A DNA stretch of 64,000 nt. Source: Changchengzhania lutea (GTDB lineage: Bacteria > Bacteroidota > Bacteroidia > Flavobacteriales > Flavobacteriaceae). The translations under genes and the position numbers were made by a program. Positions 27,562-36,228 of the stretch are shown piece after piece (within the stretch, counting starts at the first letter, position 1; every line of letters starts with the position of its first letter). The stretch is from contig NZ_CP039456.1 in assembly GCF_006974145.1 (NCBI RefSeq), positions 3,348,499 to 3,412,498 of the forward strand. The letters are read 5' to 3'. A model generated the notes under the pieces. It saw only the letters and a list, made by a program, of their open reading frames with translations. It was not told where the DNA came from and did no database searches.

Positions 27562-28458
27562 TTAAGACAGCTTATCTTTAAGTTCAGGTATTTTAATAAG
27601 CTCTAAAGTAGACGATGCTATTTTTACTTTGCCATCTGTTTTATCAACTGCCTCTCGAATTCCATCATTTAAAAGATGCTTTGTAGAACGTCTTTTTTTG
27701 TAATCTACAATATACCTTAGATTGAATTGTATCCAATTATCGGTCAAGGTGATGGCTAATGTTGAATTTACTTGAGCATCTTCAATATAATATTTGTTAA
27801 CCACGTCATACCATTGTGATTTTGAATTAGTGGTGTATTCAGAAAGTGTTTCAGACGCGATTTTAATCACTATAGATTTTGCTAATTCCATATCAGATCC
27901 ATATCTAACAGGAATATTAAATTCGTCCCAAATAAAAGGAAAGTCTCGTGAGTAATTATAAATAGGGCCTTTAAATACAAATGCATTGCTTAATTTTACA
28001 ATGCGTCCACTATAATTATCACTGCTTACCCATTGCCCAATTTCCATCATGGTAGTGTAAATACTATCGACATCTATCACATCGCCTTTAATGCCGTTTA
28101 TTTCAATCCTGTCACCTGGTTTATATACTTTAACTATAAATATGTATAATGAACCTGCAATACTTAAAATGAGCTCTTGTAAAGTAAATGCAATACCCGC
28201 TGAAAACAGACCAATAGCTAAGGTGAAATCTTTAATATTTCCTGTGAAGTATGAAAATGACAAAATAACTAAAACAATGTACCCTAGTATTTCTATGCCT
28301 TTTTGAGACTTGTAGCGCACAGCGCTATCTGTAACCTGCTTTCTTAAAAAACGCCTTATTAGCTGAATTATAAAAAGCACAAAAGCGATCAATAGGGTAT
28401 ACCTTAAAACACCAAAAAGTGTCGGGTTTTCTATAATCCATTGTTTGATCGTTTCCAT
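27562..28458 (-). CDS. MscS-type mechanosensitive channel
   Basis: A 298-residue small-conductance mechanosensitive channel. Three helices occupy about 15-100, with the pore-lining third helix ending SAGIAFTLQELILSIAGSLY. The beta domain follows (VYKPGDRIEINGIKGDVIDV) and then the cytoplasmic alpha/beta domain. It releases ions when the membrane is stretched by osmotic downshock. It is last in an operon after cbpA and cbpM, 9 bases from cbpM. Confidence 0.88.
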   Translation of the reverse strand: METIKQWIIENPTLFGVLRYTLLIAFVLFIIQLIRRFLRKQVTDSAVRYKSQKGIEILGYIVLVILSFSYFTGNIKDFTLAIGLFSAGIAFTLQELILSIAGSLYIFIVKVYKPGDRIEINGIKGDVIDVDSIYTTMMEIGQWVSSDNYSGRIVKLSNAFVFKGPIYNYSRDFPFIWDEFNIPVRYGSDMELAKSIVIKIASETLSEYTTNSKSQWYDVVNKYYIEDAQVNSTLAITLTDNWIQFNLRYIVDYKKRRSTKHLLNDGIREAVDKTDGKVKIASSTLELIKIPELKDKLS

Positions 28459-28467
28459 TTCTACCCA

Positions 28468-28764
28468 TTAATAATCTTCATAAAGACGCAGCCTGTTATG
28501 TAATGCGTTAATTTCTTGCTTTAAAAAATCGACTTGCTTTAGTAAGTTACAAATGGCATCAACACCTTCTAAGTTAATATCCAAACCATAATGCAATCGT
28601 ATTATTTTTTCAATGTCCTTTATTTGTGTGGTATGAATATAATAATTGTCTTTTTCAGCTATCAATTCTATAAGTTGAAACTCCTGCAACATACTCATAA
28701 AAGATACTGGAACTTCATAGCGCTTACATATTAACTTTACGGGTATTAGATCTTGTGCCTCCAT
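28468..28764 (-). CDS. cbpM: CbpM chaperone modulator
   Basis: A 98-residue MerR-HTH-like protein. LIPVKLICKRYEVPVSFMSML and LHYGLDINLEGVDAICNLLKQV match the CbpM group, which binds the J-domain of CbpA and inhibits it. It is two bases downstream of cbpA, the family's usual partner, so the call is strong by context. Confidence 0.85.
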   Translation of the reverse strand: MEAQDLIPVKLICKRYEVPVSFMSMLQEFQLIELIAEKDNYYIHTTQIKDIEKIIRLHYGLDINLEGVDAICNLLKQVDFLKQEINALHNRLRLYEDY

Positions 28765-28766
28765 AA

Positions 28767-29654
28767 TTAGCGTAGTTTTTGTAACTTTTCTATCAGTGTT
28801 TTTTCTTGACCAGTAAGTTTAGTGGGTGTTTTTATTTGGTAAGTGATATATAAATCACCAAACTGACCTTCTTTTTTATACTTGGGAAAACCTTTTCCTT
28901 TAAGTTTTACTTGCGTACCGTTTTGAGTTTCTGGTTTTATGTTGAGTTTTACTTTTCCATCAAACGTGTCAACCATAAGCGTGCCTCCCAATAAGGCTGT
29001 ATATAAATCTAAATCTACGGTTATGTGCAGATTAGCCTTATCCCTTTTAAATTTAGAATGGTTAATGATTGAAAACTGAATAATTAAATCGCCATTGGGT
29101 CCGCCATTGACCCCTTTACCACCGTGACCTTTAATTTTAATGATCTGTCCATTTTCTACACCGGCAGGAATGGTAATTCTAATGTTTTTACTGTTAACTG
29201 TTAAGGTGCGTTTGTGCGTGGTGTAAACATCTTTTAAGTCCAGTTTTAATTCGGCATTGAAATCCTGACCTCTAAATTGAACTTGTCTACCACGCCCTCC
29301 TGAAGATGCACCACCAAACATGTTCTCGAAAAAATCTGAAAAATCTTCTTGAGAAAAACCTCCTGAAGCACCTTGATAACTGCTTTGATATTGCCGTTGT
29401 TGTTTTTTTGCTTTCTCGTATTCCTCCCCATGCTGCCAATGTTCCCCATATTGATCGTATTTTTTTCTATTTTCTGGATTGCTCAACACTTCATTGGCTT
29501 CATTGATTTCCTTGAATTTCTTTTCGGCAACTTTATCGTTGGGATTTAAATCTGGGTGGTATTTGCGTGCTAATTTCCGATACGCTTTTTTAACATCCTT
29601 TTCTGATGCTGTTTTTGTAATGCCCAATATTTTATAGTAGTCAATAAATGACAT
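28767..29654 (-). CDS. cbpA: CbpA-like DnaJ co-chaperone
   Basis: A 295-residue J-protein. The J-domain (about 4-68) has the HPD motif in [11 protein letters not shown] Gly/Phe/Gln-rich linker (about 85-125) is followed by two C-terminal substrate-binding domains and a dimerisation end. There is no cysteine zinc finger, so it is CbpA-type rather than DnaJ. It stimulates DnaK and in some bacteria binds curved DNA. It heads the operon cbpA-cbpM-mscS. Confidence 0.9.
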   Translation of the reverse strand: MSFIDYYKILGITKTASEKDVKKAYRKLARKYHPDLNPNDKVAEKKFKEINEANEVLSNPENRKKYDQYGEHWQHGEEYEKAKKQQRQYQSSYQGASGGFSQEDFSDFFENMFGGASSGGRGRQVQFRGQDFNAELKLDLKDVYTTHKRTLTVNSKNIRITIPAGVENGQIIKIKGHGGKGVNGGPNGDLIIQFSIINHSKFKRDKANLHITVDLDLYTALLGGTLMVDTFDGKVKLNIKPETQNGTQVKLKGKGFPKYKKEGQFGDLYITYQIKTPTKLTGQEKTLIEKLQKLR

Positions 29655-29778
29655 ATAATTGGTTTTAAGGGTTTTAATATGGTGCTTTAAAATCTACTTT
29701 AAACATTCCAGATAGTCTTCCTTGATTTTAGTATTAATTAGGGTTTATTTACAGATAGTATAGCTATAAGGTTTTCTT

Positions 29779-29865
29779 CTAAAATGTATATAACTCTGGA
29801 AAATCAGTTTCTATTACAGTGGTTAGCTTGGTGGTCTCATTTTCTAAGGCTTGTGATTTATTCAT
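29779..29865 (-). pseudogene. Frameshifted small ORF
   Basis: ATG at 29865 opens a 28-residue frame (MNKSQALENETTKL start) ending at TAG. Adding one base in the T-run near 29782 would continue it as LEENLIAILSVNKP to a stop at 29740-29738. A short acidic protein beginning like this is common in Flavobacteriaceae, so I read it as a remnant. It lies between cbpA and the 29873 gene. Confidence 0.35.
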
Positions 29866-29872
29866 TACTTGC

Positions 29873-30325
29873 TTAATTAAACATCCAGACCTGTTTCGGT
29901 TTTTCGTTTTCTAAAATATCTTTAATCATACTATAAATAACTCTTTTCATTTCTCTTTCATTATTTATAAACTCAAGAATATCATCTTCAAGTTGTTCAT
30001 TTTCAATTCTAAATTCTTCAGTGTTATAAATATAAGTATTATTAATAATATCAACAATACTCTCTAAATTTGTTTTGATGCATCGTTGTATGTATTCACA
30101 CTGGTTGCGTAGATCAAAAGTATCTCTTTGCAGTTCTCTTAATTCATCCAAGTTTTCACATAACAACAGTTTAGAAAAATGTTTTTCAATGAGAGACTCT
30201 AAGAATTTCATTTCAAATAAATAAAAATCTAAATCGTTCTTCCAATGTTCTGTTAGAATAAATAAATCATTCCAACTCGCTTGTTTGATATACTTTCCTT
30301 TAGGCCTGTTTCTAATATTATACAT
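29873..30325 (-). CDS. Uncharacterised all-helical protein
   Basis: A 150-residue, mostly alpha-helical protein with repeated Leu, Glu and Arg (for example LRELQRDTFDLRNQCEYIQR), no signal and no membrane segment. A coiled-coil four-helix bundle is likely. I know no family name. It carries a TGACATATATCA box and a -7 element upstream, so it is likely expressed with the stress genes around it. Confidence 0.6.
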   Translation of the reverse strand: MYNIRNRPKGKYIKQASWNDLFILTEHWKNDLDFYLFEMKFLESLIEKHFSKLLLCENLDELRELQRDTFDLRNQCEYIQRCIKTNLESIVDIINNTYIYNTEEFRIENEQLEDDILEFINNEREMKRVIYSMIKDILENEKPKQVWMFN

Positions 30326-30382
30326 AAAGATGTTTTAAAATGTTAAGTGATTAAAATTAATTTTTAAAACCCTTATTTGAAA

Positions 30383-30394
30383 TGACATATATCA
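30383..30394 (-). promoter_or_regulatory. CRP/FNR-like box for the 30325 gene
   Basis: TGACATATATCA, followed after 23 bases by TAATTTTA (30359-30352 on the minus strand). Confidence 0.7.
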
Positions 30395-30488
30395 TGTCTT
30401 TTGAAATTAGAGTATTGATTTTTTAAATAATTATTGAGATAAATTTGTGCTCAGAATTCTGAGAAGTGAGATATGGCATTGAAGTGGT

Positions 30489-31163
30489 TTATGTTATAAT
30501 CTTACCGTCTTCCATAGTAATAATTCTATTGGTTCGTTTGGCAAAATCTTCGTCATGCGTTACTACCAGAAGGGATAAGCCCTGTTCTTCACTTAATTTT
30601 TTAAAGATGTTGAATACATTTTCAGAGTTATGACTATCCAGATTTCCTGTAGGTTCATCTCCCATAATGAGCGTTGGATTATTAATTAGGGCTCTGGCTA
30701 TGGCTACGCGCTGCTTTTCACCACCAGAGATGCGAGACGCTTTCTTTTTTGCCAGATGATCTATATTTAGCATTTTCAGCTTGTTGAACGCATCATGCTC
30801 AATTTCTTTACTTGTTTTTTCAGCAAGTTTTTTAGCTGGAAGCATAACGTTTTCTAAAACGGAAAATTCAGATAATAAATAATGAAACTGAAATACAAAA
30901 CCAATATGTTTATTTCTGATATAGGAAAGATGATCTCTGGTTTGACCTGTGATTAATTCATTATTTATTAAAAGTTCACCTTCATAATCGGTATCCATAG
31001 TAGAAAGTATATAAAGGAGCGTAGATTTTCCGCAGCCCGATTTTCCCATAATGGAAGCGAATTCACCCTTTTTAATTTGGAAATTAATATCCTTTAGCAC
31101 ATGGAATAACACGGGCTTTTTGAAGTATTTGTTAATATGTTTGGCTTCTAATACAATACTCAT
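30489..31163 (-). CDS. MacB/LolD-type ABC ATPase
   Basis: A 224-residue ATPase with Walker A GKSGCGKS, signature ISGGEKQR, Walker B LIMGDEPTGNLD and H-loop VVTHD. DEPTGNLDS is typical of the MacB/LolD/FtsE group. It works with the FtsX-like permease gene one base away and the adaptor beyond. Together they form a MacAB-like exporter in the inner membrane. Confidence 0.9.
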   Translation of the reverse strand: MSIVLEAKHINKYFKKPVLFHVLKDINFQIKKGEFASIMGKSGCGKSTLLYILSTMDTDYEGELLINNELITGQTRDHLSYIRNKHIGFVFQFHYLLSEFSVLENVMLPAKKLAEKTSKEIEHDAFNKLKMLNIDHLAKKKASRISGGEKQRVAIARALINNPTLIMGDEPTGNLDSHNSENVFNIFKKLSEEQGLSLLVVTHDEDFAKRTNRIITMEDGKIIT

Positions 31164-31164
31164 G

Positions 31165-32427
31165 TTATTGGCCTCTTATTATTTTTACAGGATCTATCTT
31201 TTTTGCTTTTTGTGAGGGTAAATAACCTGCTAAAAACGTTGAAAGCATCGCAAACGAAAAGCCGATTAAAAAAAACGCGGGATTCAAGTTGATGGGGTAA
31301 GTTTCAATCGTTGGCAGTGCTTCAGTTTCAAATGGAATGGTGTCAATTAAATTTACCAAACCAAAACCAATAAGCAAACCTAAAATTCCTCCAACAAAGC
31401 CAATAATCATTGCTTGACTCATAAAAATAAGCTGCACATCTTTACCAGAAAACCCCGTGGCTTTTAAAATGGCAATATCATTCATTTTTTCATAAATAAG
31501 CATGTTTAAAATATTGTAAATACCAAACCCAGCAACTATAAGAAGTGTTATGGAAACCGCATAGGTAATCAGGTTTCGTATAGAAGTGCCTGTTTCAAAT
31601 TGTGCGTTGGCTGTTTTAACATCAACTGCCTTTAAATTAAATTGTTGCTCTATTTTTTTTGATAGCGGTATAGCCTGTTCAATATCATACAGTTTCACAT
31701 TAATGTCTGTAATATAATTTTTGGCTTCTCCTAAAATACGTTGTATGGTTTTTATATTGGTAAAGCTTTGAATAGCATCTATATCTGCAATACCGCTTTG
31801 ATAGAGTCCAACGATTTTTAACGGGAAGATACCGCCATTAATAGGGCTAACTTGTACGCGGTCACCAATTTTTAACGACATTTTTTCAGCAATTCCAATG
31901 CCTAATAAAATTCCATTGTCTGTATTTTGCAATGCCTCAGCTGATCCTTCAAGAATGTAATCACTCATATTGAACAACCGAGCTTCATTAATAGGGCTAA
32001 TACCAGTGAGATTTCCACCCAATTCTATAGAACCCGCCATGTAAAAAATTTGTGTTTTTACCTGCGGAAGTGCGCCACGAACCTGATTGTTTTCTTCTAA
32101 ATATTTTATAATTGGTAAGGCATTATGAATTTTTTTTTGAGTGCGTTTTGGTTTTATAGAGTGTACGACATTAAAAGTTTCTTTCATATCATCATATAGC
32201 GAAACAGGTTGTTTTTTAGAAGGTTCAATCTCATTATAAATATGTATATGAGGTGTTTGATTAAGAATTAAATCGTCCAGCATAGTGTTTAATCCCGTCA
32301 TAAAACACACCAAAGTAATGTAAGATCCAATACCGAAAGCAACTCCTAATGCCGCTGTTGCAGTTTGCTTTATTTTAGTGAGCAAGTGCGTTTTGGCAAT
32401 ATTTAATAAGACTTTCCAATTAGTCAT
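31165..32427 (-). CDS. FtsX/MacB-type ABC permease
   Basis: A 420-residue permease with one N-terminal helix, a long periplasmic MacB-type domain (about 45-280) and three C-terminal helices (AVSITLLIVAGFGIYNILNM and following). This is the type VII ABC (mechanotransmission) layout. It shares one base with the end of the adaptor gene and precedes the ATPase gene, so the three are one operon. Export of a peptide, lipoprotein or drug is possible. The substrate is unknown. Confidence 0.87.
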   Translation of the reverse strand: MTNWKVLLNIAKTHLLTKIKQTATAALGVAFGIGSYITLVCFMTGLNTMLDDLILNQTPHIHIYNEIEPSKKQPVSLYDDMKETFNVVHSIKPKRTQKKIHNALPIIKYLEENNQVRGALPQVKTQIFYMAGSIELGGNLTGISPINEARLFNMSDYILEGSAEALQNTDNGILLGIGIAEKMSLKIGDRVQVSPINGGIFPLKIVGLYQSGIADIDAIQSFTNIKTIQRILGEAKNYITDINVKLYDIEQAIPLSKKIEQQFNLKAVDVKTANAQFETGTSIRNLITYAVSITLLIVAGFGIYNILNMLIYEKMNDIAILKATGFSGKDVQLIFMSQAMIIGFVGGILGLLIGFGLVNLIDTIPFETEALPTIETYPINLNPAFFLIGFSFAMLSTFLAGYLPSQKAKKIDPVKIIRGQ

Positions 32428-33506
32428 TATTCTGGTTTATAGATGTATGTGTCTTTGGTAATTCCTGATTTTACTTCTATGAAATCCATATTCTGTAACC
32501 CTGTTGATATGGTTGTTAACCCGTCATCAGTTTTTACTTTATTAGCATCAATTAAATACGTTTTGGGAATTGTCAACACGGTATCCTTTTGTGCTATAAT
32601 AATATTGGCTTCACCAGAAAGCCCAGGATATAAAACACTTGGAGCTATATCAAAAATAGCTTCCACTTTAAAGGTTTGGTTGCGTTCATCTTTTTTAGGA
32701 TATATTTTTGATACTTTTCCTGTGAAAACTTTAGCATTATAGGCATCTAAATTTATAAGGACTTCTTGGTTTTCTGAAATGTGAACAATATCAACTTCAT
32801 CAACCAGCATTTCAATCACAAAAGTAGTTGCGCTGCCAATAGTGGCCAAGGGTTCTAGAGTCGATACAATTTCTCCGGGCTCTTTGTATAAAGCGTATAC
32901 TTTCCCGTTTATCTTACTTTTTACAGTAAAATCTTTGGTATTAATCAATGCTGTTTGATACATGTTTTGTGCCTGTTTAACAAGTGTTTGCAATTCGTTT
33001 CTGGTATTATAATATTTGTTTTGAATCGTTTTTAAATTGTTTGAAGCCAGTTGGTAATTAAGTTTTTTGGTATCGTAGTCCACTTTGGAACCAATATTCT
33101 GTTCCCACAGATTTTTTTGCCTGAAATAGTTAATTGAATCATTTTTAAGTTTCAGCTTTGCCGAAGCTATTTCATCTTCAATATTGCTTAAAATGGCGGC
33201 ACTTCCGTTATAGTTCTCTTTAGCCAGTTCTAAAGTGAATTTTGCATTTTGAGTGTTCAGTTTTGGTGCTTTATTTATAATTTGAATCAAGGGCTGATTT
33301 TTTAAAACGTTATCGCCTTCTTCTACCAAATTATCATCTAAAATACCCGCGACAATGGCATAAGCCTGATATAAGCTATCGGGTTGAACGGTTACAGAGG
33401 AATACACAGATTCTGTTAATGCGCGTTGTTCAGGGAGAATTTTGTCTTCTTTATTAGAGCAAGACACTATGATTAATAGTACACCATATAATCCAATGGT
33501 TTTCAT
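32427..33506 (-). CDS. Efflux periplasmic adaptor (MacA-like), lipoprotein
   Basis: A 359-residue membrane-fusion protein with lipoprotein signal (IVSCSNKED, Cys16), split lipoyl halves (LVEEGDNVLKNQPLIQI and SKINGKVYALYKEPGEIV) around a coiled-coil hairpin of about 90 residues, and a beta-barrel domain. It should bridge the MacB-like ABC permease to an outer-membrane channel, not encoded here. It is first in the operon. A half-conserved TGATAT site lies at 33553-33542, but no good -7 element follows. Confidence 0.85.
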   Translation of the reverse strand: MKTIGLYGVLLIIVSCSNKEDKILPEQRALTESVYSSVTVQPDSLYQAYAIVAGILDDNLVEEGDNVLKNQPLIQIINKAPKLNTQNAKFTLELAKENYNGSAAILSNIEDEIASAKLKLKNDSINYFRQKNLWEQNIGSKVDYDTKKLNYQLASNNLKTIQNKYYNTRNELQTLVKQAQNMYQTALINTKDFTVKSKINGKVYALYKEPGEIVSTLEPLATIGSATTFVIEMLVDEVDIVHISENQEVLINLDAYNAKVFTGKVSKIYPKKDERNQTFKVEAIFDIAPSVLYPGLSGEANIIIAQKDTVLTIPKTYLIDANKVKTDDGLTTISTGLQNMDFIEVKSGITKDTYIYKPE

Positions 33507-33608
33507 ATGATTAAATTTGTTTTATCTCGTAGACTAATGGGTATCAGATATCACTTTCACACAATCGTTTTTTGTGTAAATGGAATTTTATTGATGGATG
33601 TTTTATTA

Positions 33609-34694
33609 TTAATAAGCCAATTTAGTTTGTAATAATATATATTCATTTAGGTTGGTGGCATCGATAACGCCAACCAGTTTTTCTTGATCTACAACTGGTA
33701 TAAATGATTTTTTTCCATCATAAATTAGCTGATATGTTTTTTTGAGGTCGTCTGTACTTTTAACGGTCTTAAAAGTGATATCCATAATATCTTTAACCAA
33801 AACATTTTTATTGGAGTTGTCAATAATGTTTTTATGGTATAAGATGCCTACAACTTTGTGGTCTTTAACTACAACAAAATTAGTTTCGGTGCCAGATATT
33901 ATTTTATTAACAACCAAATCTAAGGCGTCTTCTGGACTGAAGGTGGTTATGTTTATTATCATGGCTTCTTCTATTGTGTGGTCCTTGAGCAATTCTAAAT
34001 GTTGTACCATTTGATTTTCGCCATAAGCACCTAAAAAAATAAACAGTGCAATAATGACTAAAAAGGGGTTGTACAATAAACCTATTAATAAAAAGAAAAC
34101 TGCGATAACTTGCCCTACACTAGAGGCAATTTTAGTAGCCTTAACACGACTCATTTTCATGGCTAATAATGCTCTTAAAATGCGCCCGCCATCCATTGGA
34201 AACGCCGGGATGCTATTAAAAAGGACCAACCCTACATTAACTATAAATAAATAAAAAAGAAAATTTTGTAATGTAAAAGCCATTAATACATCAAAGGTTT
34301 CTGTAAAATTTAAATCCATATATTCATTTACAGGTACGATAAAATATAGGAGTAACGCAATTATGATATTAACCAATGGGCCGGCCAAGGTTACCAAAAG
34401 TTCTTGTTTTGGAGATTCTGGAATACGCTCCAAACTTGCCATACCACCAATGGGCAATAAGGTTATTTTTTTAGTGTCTATGCCAAACCTTTTAGCAGTT
34501 AAAGCATGGCCTAATTCATGCAATACCACACATGCAAAAACAGTTAAAACCAGTGCGACATTAAAGAATATACTTTCGTTAGTGCCTCCTCGTTTTAATT
34601 CGCTAAAAACAATCCAGGCTATTAAAAAAAAGAAGGTCCAATGTACTATGATTTTAATGCCAGAAATACTTCCTAAATTTAGATTTGCTTTCAT
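33609..34694 (-). CDS. Site-2 protease with CBS domains
   Basis: A 361-residue M50-family intramembrane metalloprotease. The zinc motif HELGH is at residues 59-63 and the third ligand lies in FPMDGGRILRALLA. About six helices are followed by a pair of CBS domains (about 240-355), which can bind adenosine ligands. Such S2P-CBS proteins cut membrane-bound regulators, and they occur in hypoxia-linked gene clusters of other phyla. No TGAT box is visible upstream. Confidence 0.88.
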   Translation of the reverse strand: MKANLNLGSISGIKIIVHWTFFFLIAWIVFSELKRGGTNESIFFNVALVLTVFACVVLHELGHALTAKRFGIDTKKITLLPIGGMASLERIPESPKQELLVTLAGPLVNIIIALLLYFIVPVNEYMDLNFTETFDVLMAFTLQNFLFYLFIVNVGLVLFNSIPAFPMDGGRILRALLAMKMSRVKATKIASSVGQVIAVFFLLIGLLYNPFLVIIALFIFLGAYGENQMVQHLELLKDHTIEEAMIINITTFSPEDALDLVVNKIISGTETNFVVVKDHKVVGILYHKNIIDNSNKNVLVKDIMDITFKTVKSTDDLKKTYQLIYDGKKSFIPVVDQEKLVGVIDATNLNEYILLQTKLAY

Positions 34695-34705
34695 TTAAAA
34701 GGATT

Positions 34706-35311
34706 CTAGTTATTAATAGATACAATACTCCATTTTTTATTCTCGTCTAAAACTGCATAGAGATTATTAGAAATCTTTTCAGAAGTAATTTTAGGTGGCG
34801 TGCGCAGAAATTTCTTATCTAAAGCTATATTAATTCCTTTTGGGTTTAAAAAGTCTTTAATGTTTCCATCAGTATCTATTGTGACTTCGTAATATCTGTG
34901 ATATACTATGTTCTTACCTAACAACTCATTCTTACCGAGTTTCTCTTTAATCACGTGTAATACCAAAGCTTTGTCATTATCGAAGTTAGATGCATTTAAA
35001 AATTTTGGTTGTATTATCGTTTCACCTTTTTTATCTATATAGCCAAAATAGGTGATGCCGGCTTTCTTTTCTGAAATTAAACACCTGCCATCTTTAAAAA
35101 TAGGGTAACGACCATCATCAAATTTGGTTAAAACTAAATCGTTTCTAAAATCTATAATAATGGCGCCTTTATCATTTACAAAACCCCAGGAATTATCTTT
35201 TTTAATGGCAGCTACACCGTCGTACATGGGTGCTACAAAGTCTAGGGCTTTTGTAGTTTGTGTAAAAGCAAGGACAGGAATAATTAATAAAATAATTAGT
35301 ACTTTTCTCAT
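34706..35311 (-). CDS. WG-repeat secreted protein
   Basis: About 201 residues from ATG 35311 (MRKVLIILL), which begins a proper signal peptide and lies 20 bases after the predicted transcription start. WG-type repeats are visible: GVAAIKKDNSWGFVNDKGAIII and YFGYIDKKGETIIQPKF (given in outline). WG repeats form beta structures of unknown binding role and are common in Bacteroidota exported proteins. A TGATATTCATCA box precedes it. Confidence 0.72.
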   Translation of the reverse strand: MRKVLIILLIIPVLAFTQTTKALDFVAPMYDGVAAIKKDNSWGFVNDKGAIIIDFRNDLVLTKFDDGRYPIFKDGRCLISEKKAGITYFGYIDKKGETIIQPKFLNASNFDNDKALVLHVIKEKLGKNELLGKNIVYHRYYEVTIDTDGNIKDFLNPKGINIALDKKFLRTPPKITSEKISNNLYAVLDENKKWSIVSINN

Positions 35312-35366
35312 GAGTAAATATTTAAAGTTAATATTTAAAAGTATCATGTTTGTTTGTTCTACAAAA

Positions 35367-35378
35367 TGATATTCATCA
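35367..35378 (-). promoter_or_regulatory. CRP/FNR-like box for the 35311 gene
   Basis: TGATATTCATCA, followed after 23 bases by TACTTTTA (35343-35336 on the minus strand). Confidence 0.72.
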
Positions 35379-35390
35379 TGAGTTGTGATT

Positions 35391-35690
35391 TTACTGATGT
35401 TGTTTTATTACTGAGATAATATCATTTTTTTGTAGAACACCAGATTGTCGCCAAAGCTGTTTTCCGTTTTTAAAAAGGATCATGGTTGGAACACCTCTAA
35501 CTTGATATTGAGCTGCTAAGGATTGATTTTTATCCACATCAATTTTAATGATTTTTATAGAATCATCAAGCTCATGTTTAACTTCTTTTAAAATAGGTGC
35601 TAGCATTTTACAAGGACCACACCAATTGGCATGAAAATCGATTAAAACGGGTGTTGTAGAATTTATAATCGTATTGAAATTATTTTTCAT
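35391..35690 (-). CDS. Thioredoxin
   Basis: A 99-residue thioredoxin with the active-site motif WCGPC at residues 23-27 and the cis-proline loop VRGVPTMILF. It is cytoplasmic and reduces protein disulfides. Its start lies inside the end of the preceding gene (11-base overlap), so it is translated with the helical protein upstream. Confidence 0.92.
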   Translation of the reverse strand: MKNNFNTIINSTTPVLIDFHANWCGPCKMLAPILKEVKHELDDSIKIIKIDVDKNQSLAAQYQVRGVPTMILFKNGKQLWRQSGVLQKNDIISVIKQHQ

Positions 35691-36105
35691 GGGACTTTAT
35701 TTTCTTTAGTTCTATATCCAATTTTGCGAGCATGATTAATTCTGATTTGTTTATTCCAGAAAATGATGCTGCTATGGCACTGGCTGTTTTTAAAATAAGT
35801 TGCTTTACTTGATTTGTAAACAGATGCTGTTGTTCATTTTTGAAATTTACAAAATCATCAAAACATTTTTTTGCATTTATCGCATTTTCTTGATTTAGAT
35901 GATTAAAAACGAATTCTATTTGGTGGGCTGCATCAGTATTAAATCTGTTATTTGTATCATTTATCTCTGGCCATTGTTGTCTTATTAATGCTTTTAATTT
36001 ATCAAATTCCACTTCGCGCACTTGCTTATCTGCTGCTGCTATGGCATAAAATAACTTGCCGAGGTTTTGATAAAACTTGAGTGTCAATTTCTTTTTAGCG
36101 ACCAT
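35680..36105 (-). CDS. Uncharacterised helical protein, TerB-like
   Basis: About 141 residues from MVAKKKLT (36105); a start three codons further up is also possible. The all-helical layout with FYQNLGKLFYAIAAADKQVREVEF recalls TerB-like proteins (AxADGxVxxxE), but the acidic metal residues are incomplete. It is co-transcribed with thioredoxin, and shares a divergent regulatory box with the LOV kinase. Role unknown; stress-linked by context. Confidence 0.6.
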   Translation of the reverse strand: MVAKKKLTLKFYQNLGKLFYAIAAADKQVREVEFDKLKALIRQQWPEINDTNNRFNTDAAHQIEFVFNHLNQENAINAKKCFDDFVNFKNEQQHLFTNQVKQLILKTASAIAASFSGINKSELIMLAKLDIELKKIKSHEK

Positions 36106-36158
36106 TTTAAGCAAAGTTGAATTTTAGTAAAATTACATACATGTTTTTTATTTTTATA

Positions 36159-36170
36159 TGATATAAATCA
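36159..36170. promoter_or_regulatory. Shared CRP/FNR-like box, divergent promoters
   Basis: TGATATAAATCA. On the plus strand it is followed after 23 bases by TACTTTTA (36194-36201) for the kinase gene. On the minus strand it is followed after 23 bases by TAATTTTA (36135-36128) for the TerB-like/thioredoxin pair. Equal spacing on both sides is strong evidence that one palindromic site serves both promoters. Confidence 0.8.
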
Positions 36171-36228
36171 GTATAAATATAATGGATTTTTCATACTTTT
36201 AATGTACCATCCAAAAGCATAATTTTTT

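Noticed and set aside
33542-33553. Regulon box upstream of the MacA-like adaptor
   Set aside because: Only one half of the palindrome is present (TGATATCTGATA), and no TAnnTTTR element lies 23 bases downstream.
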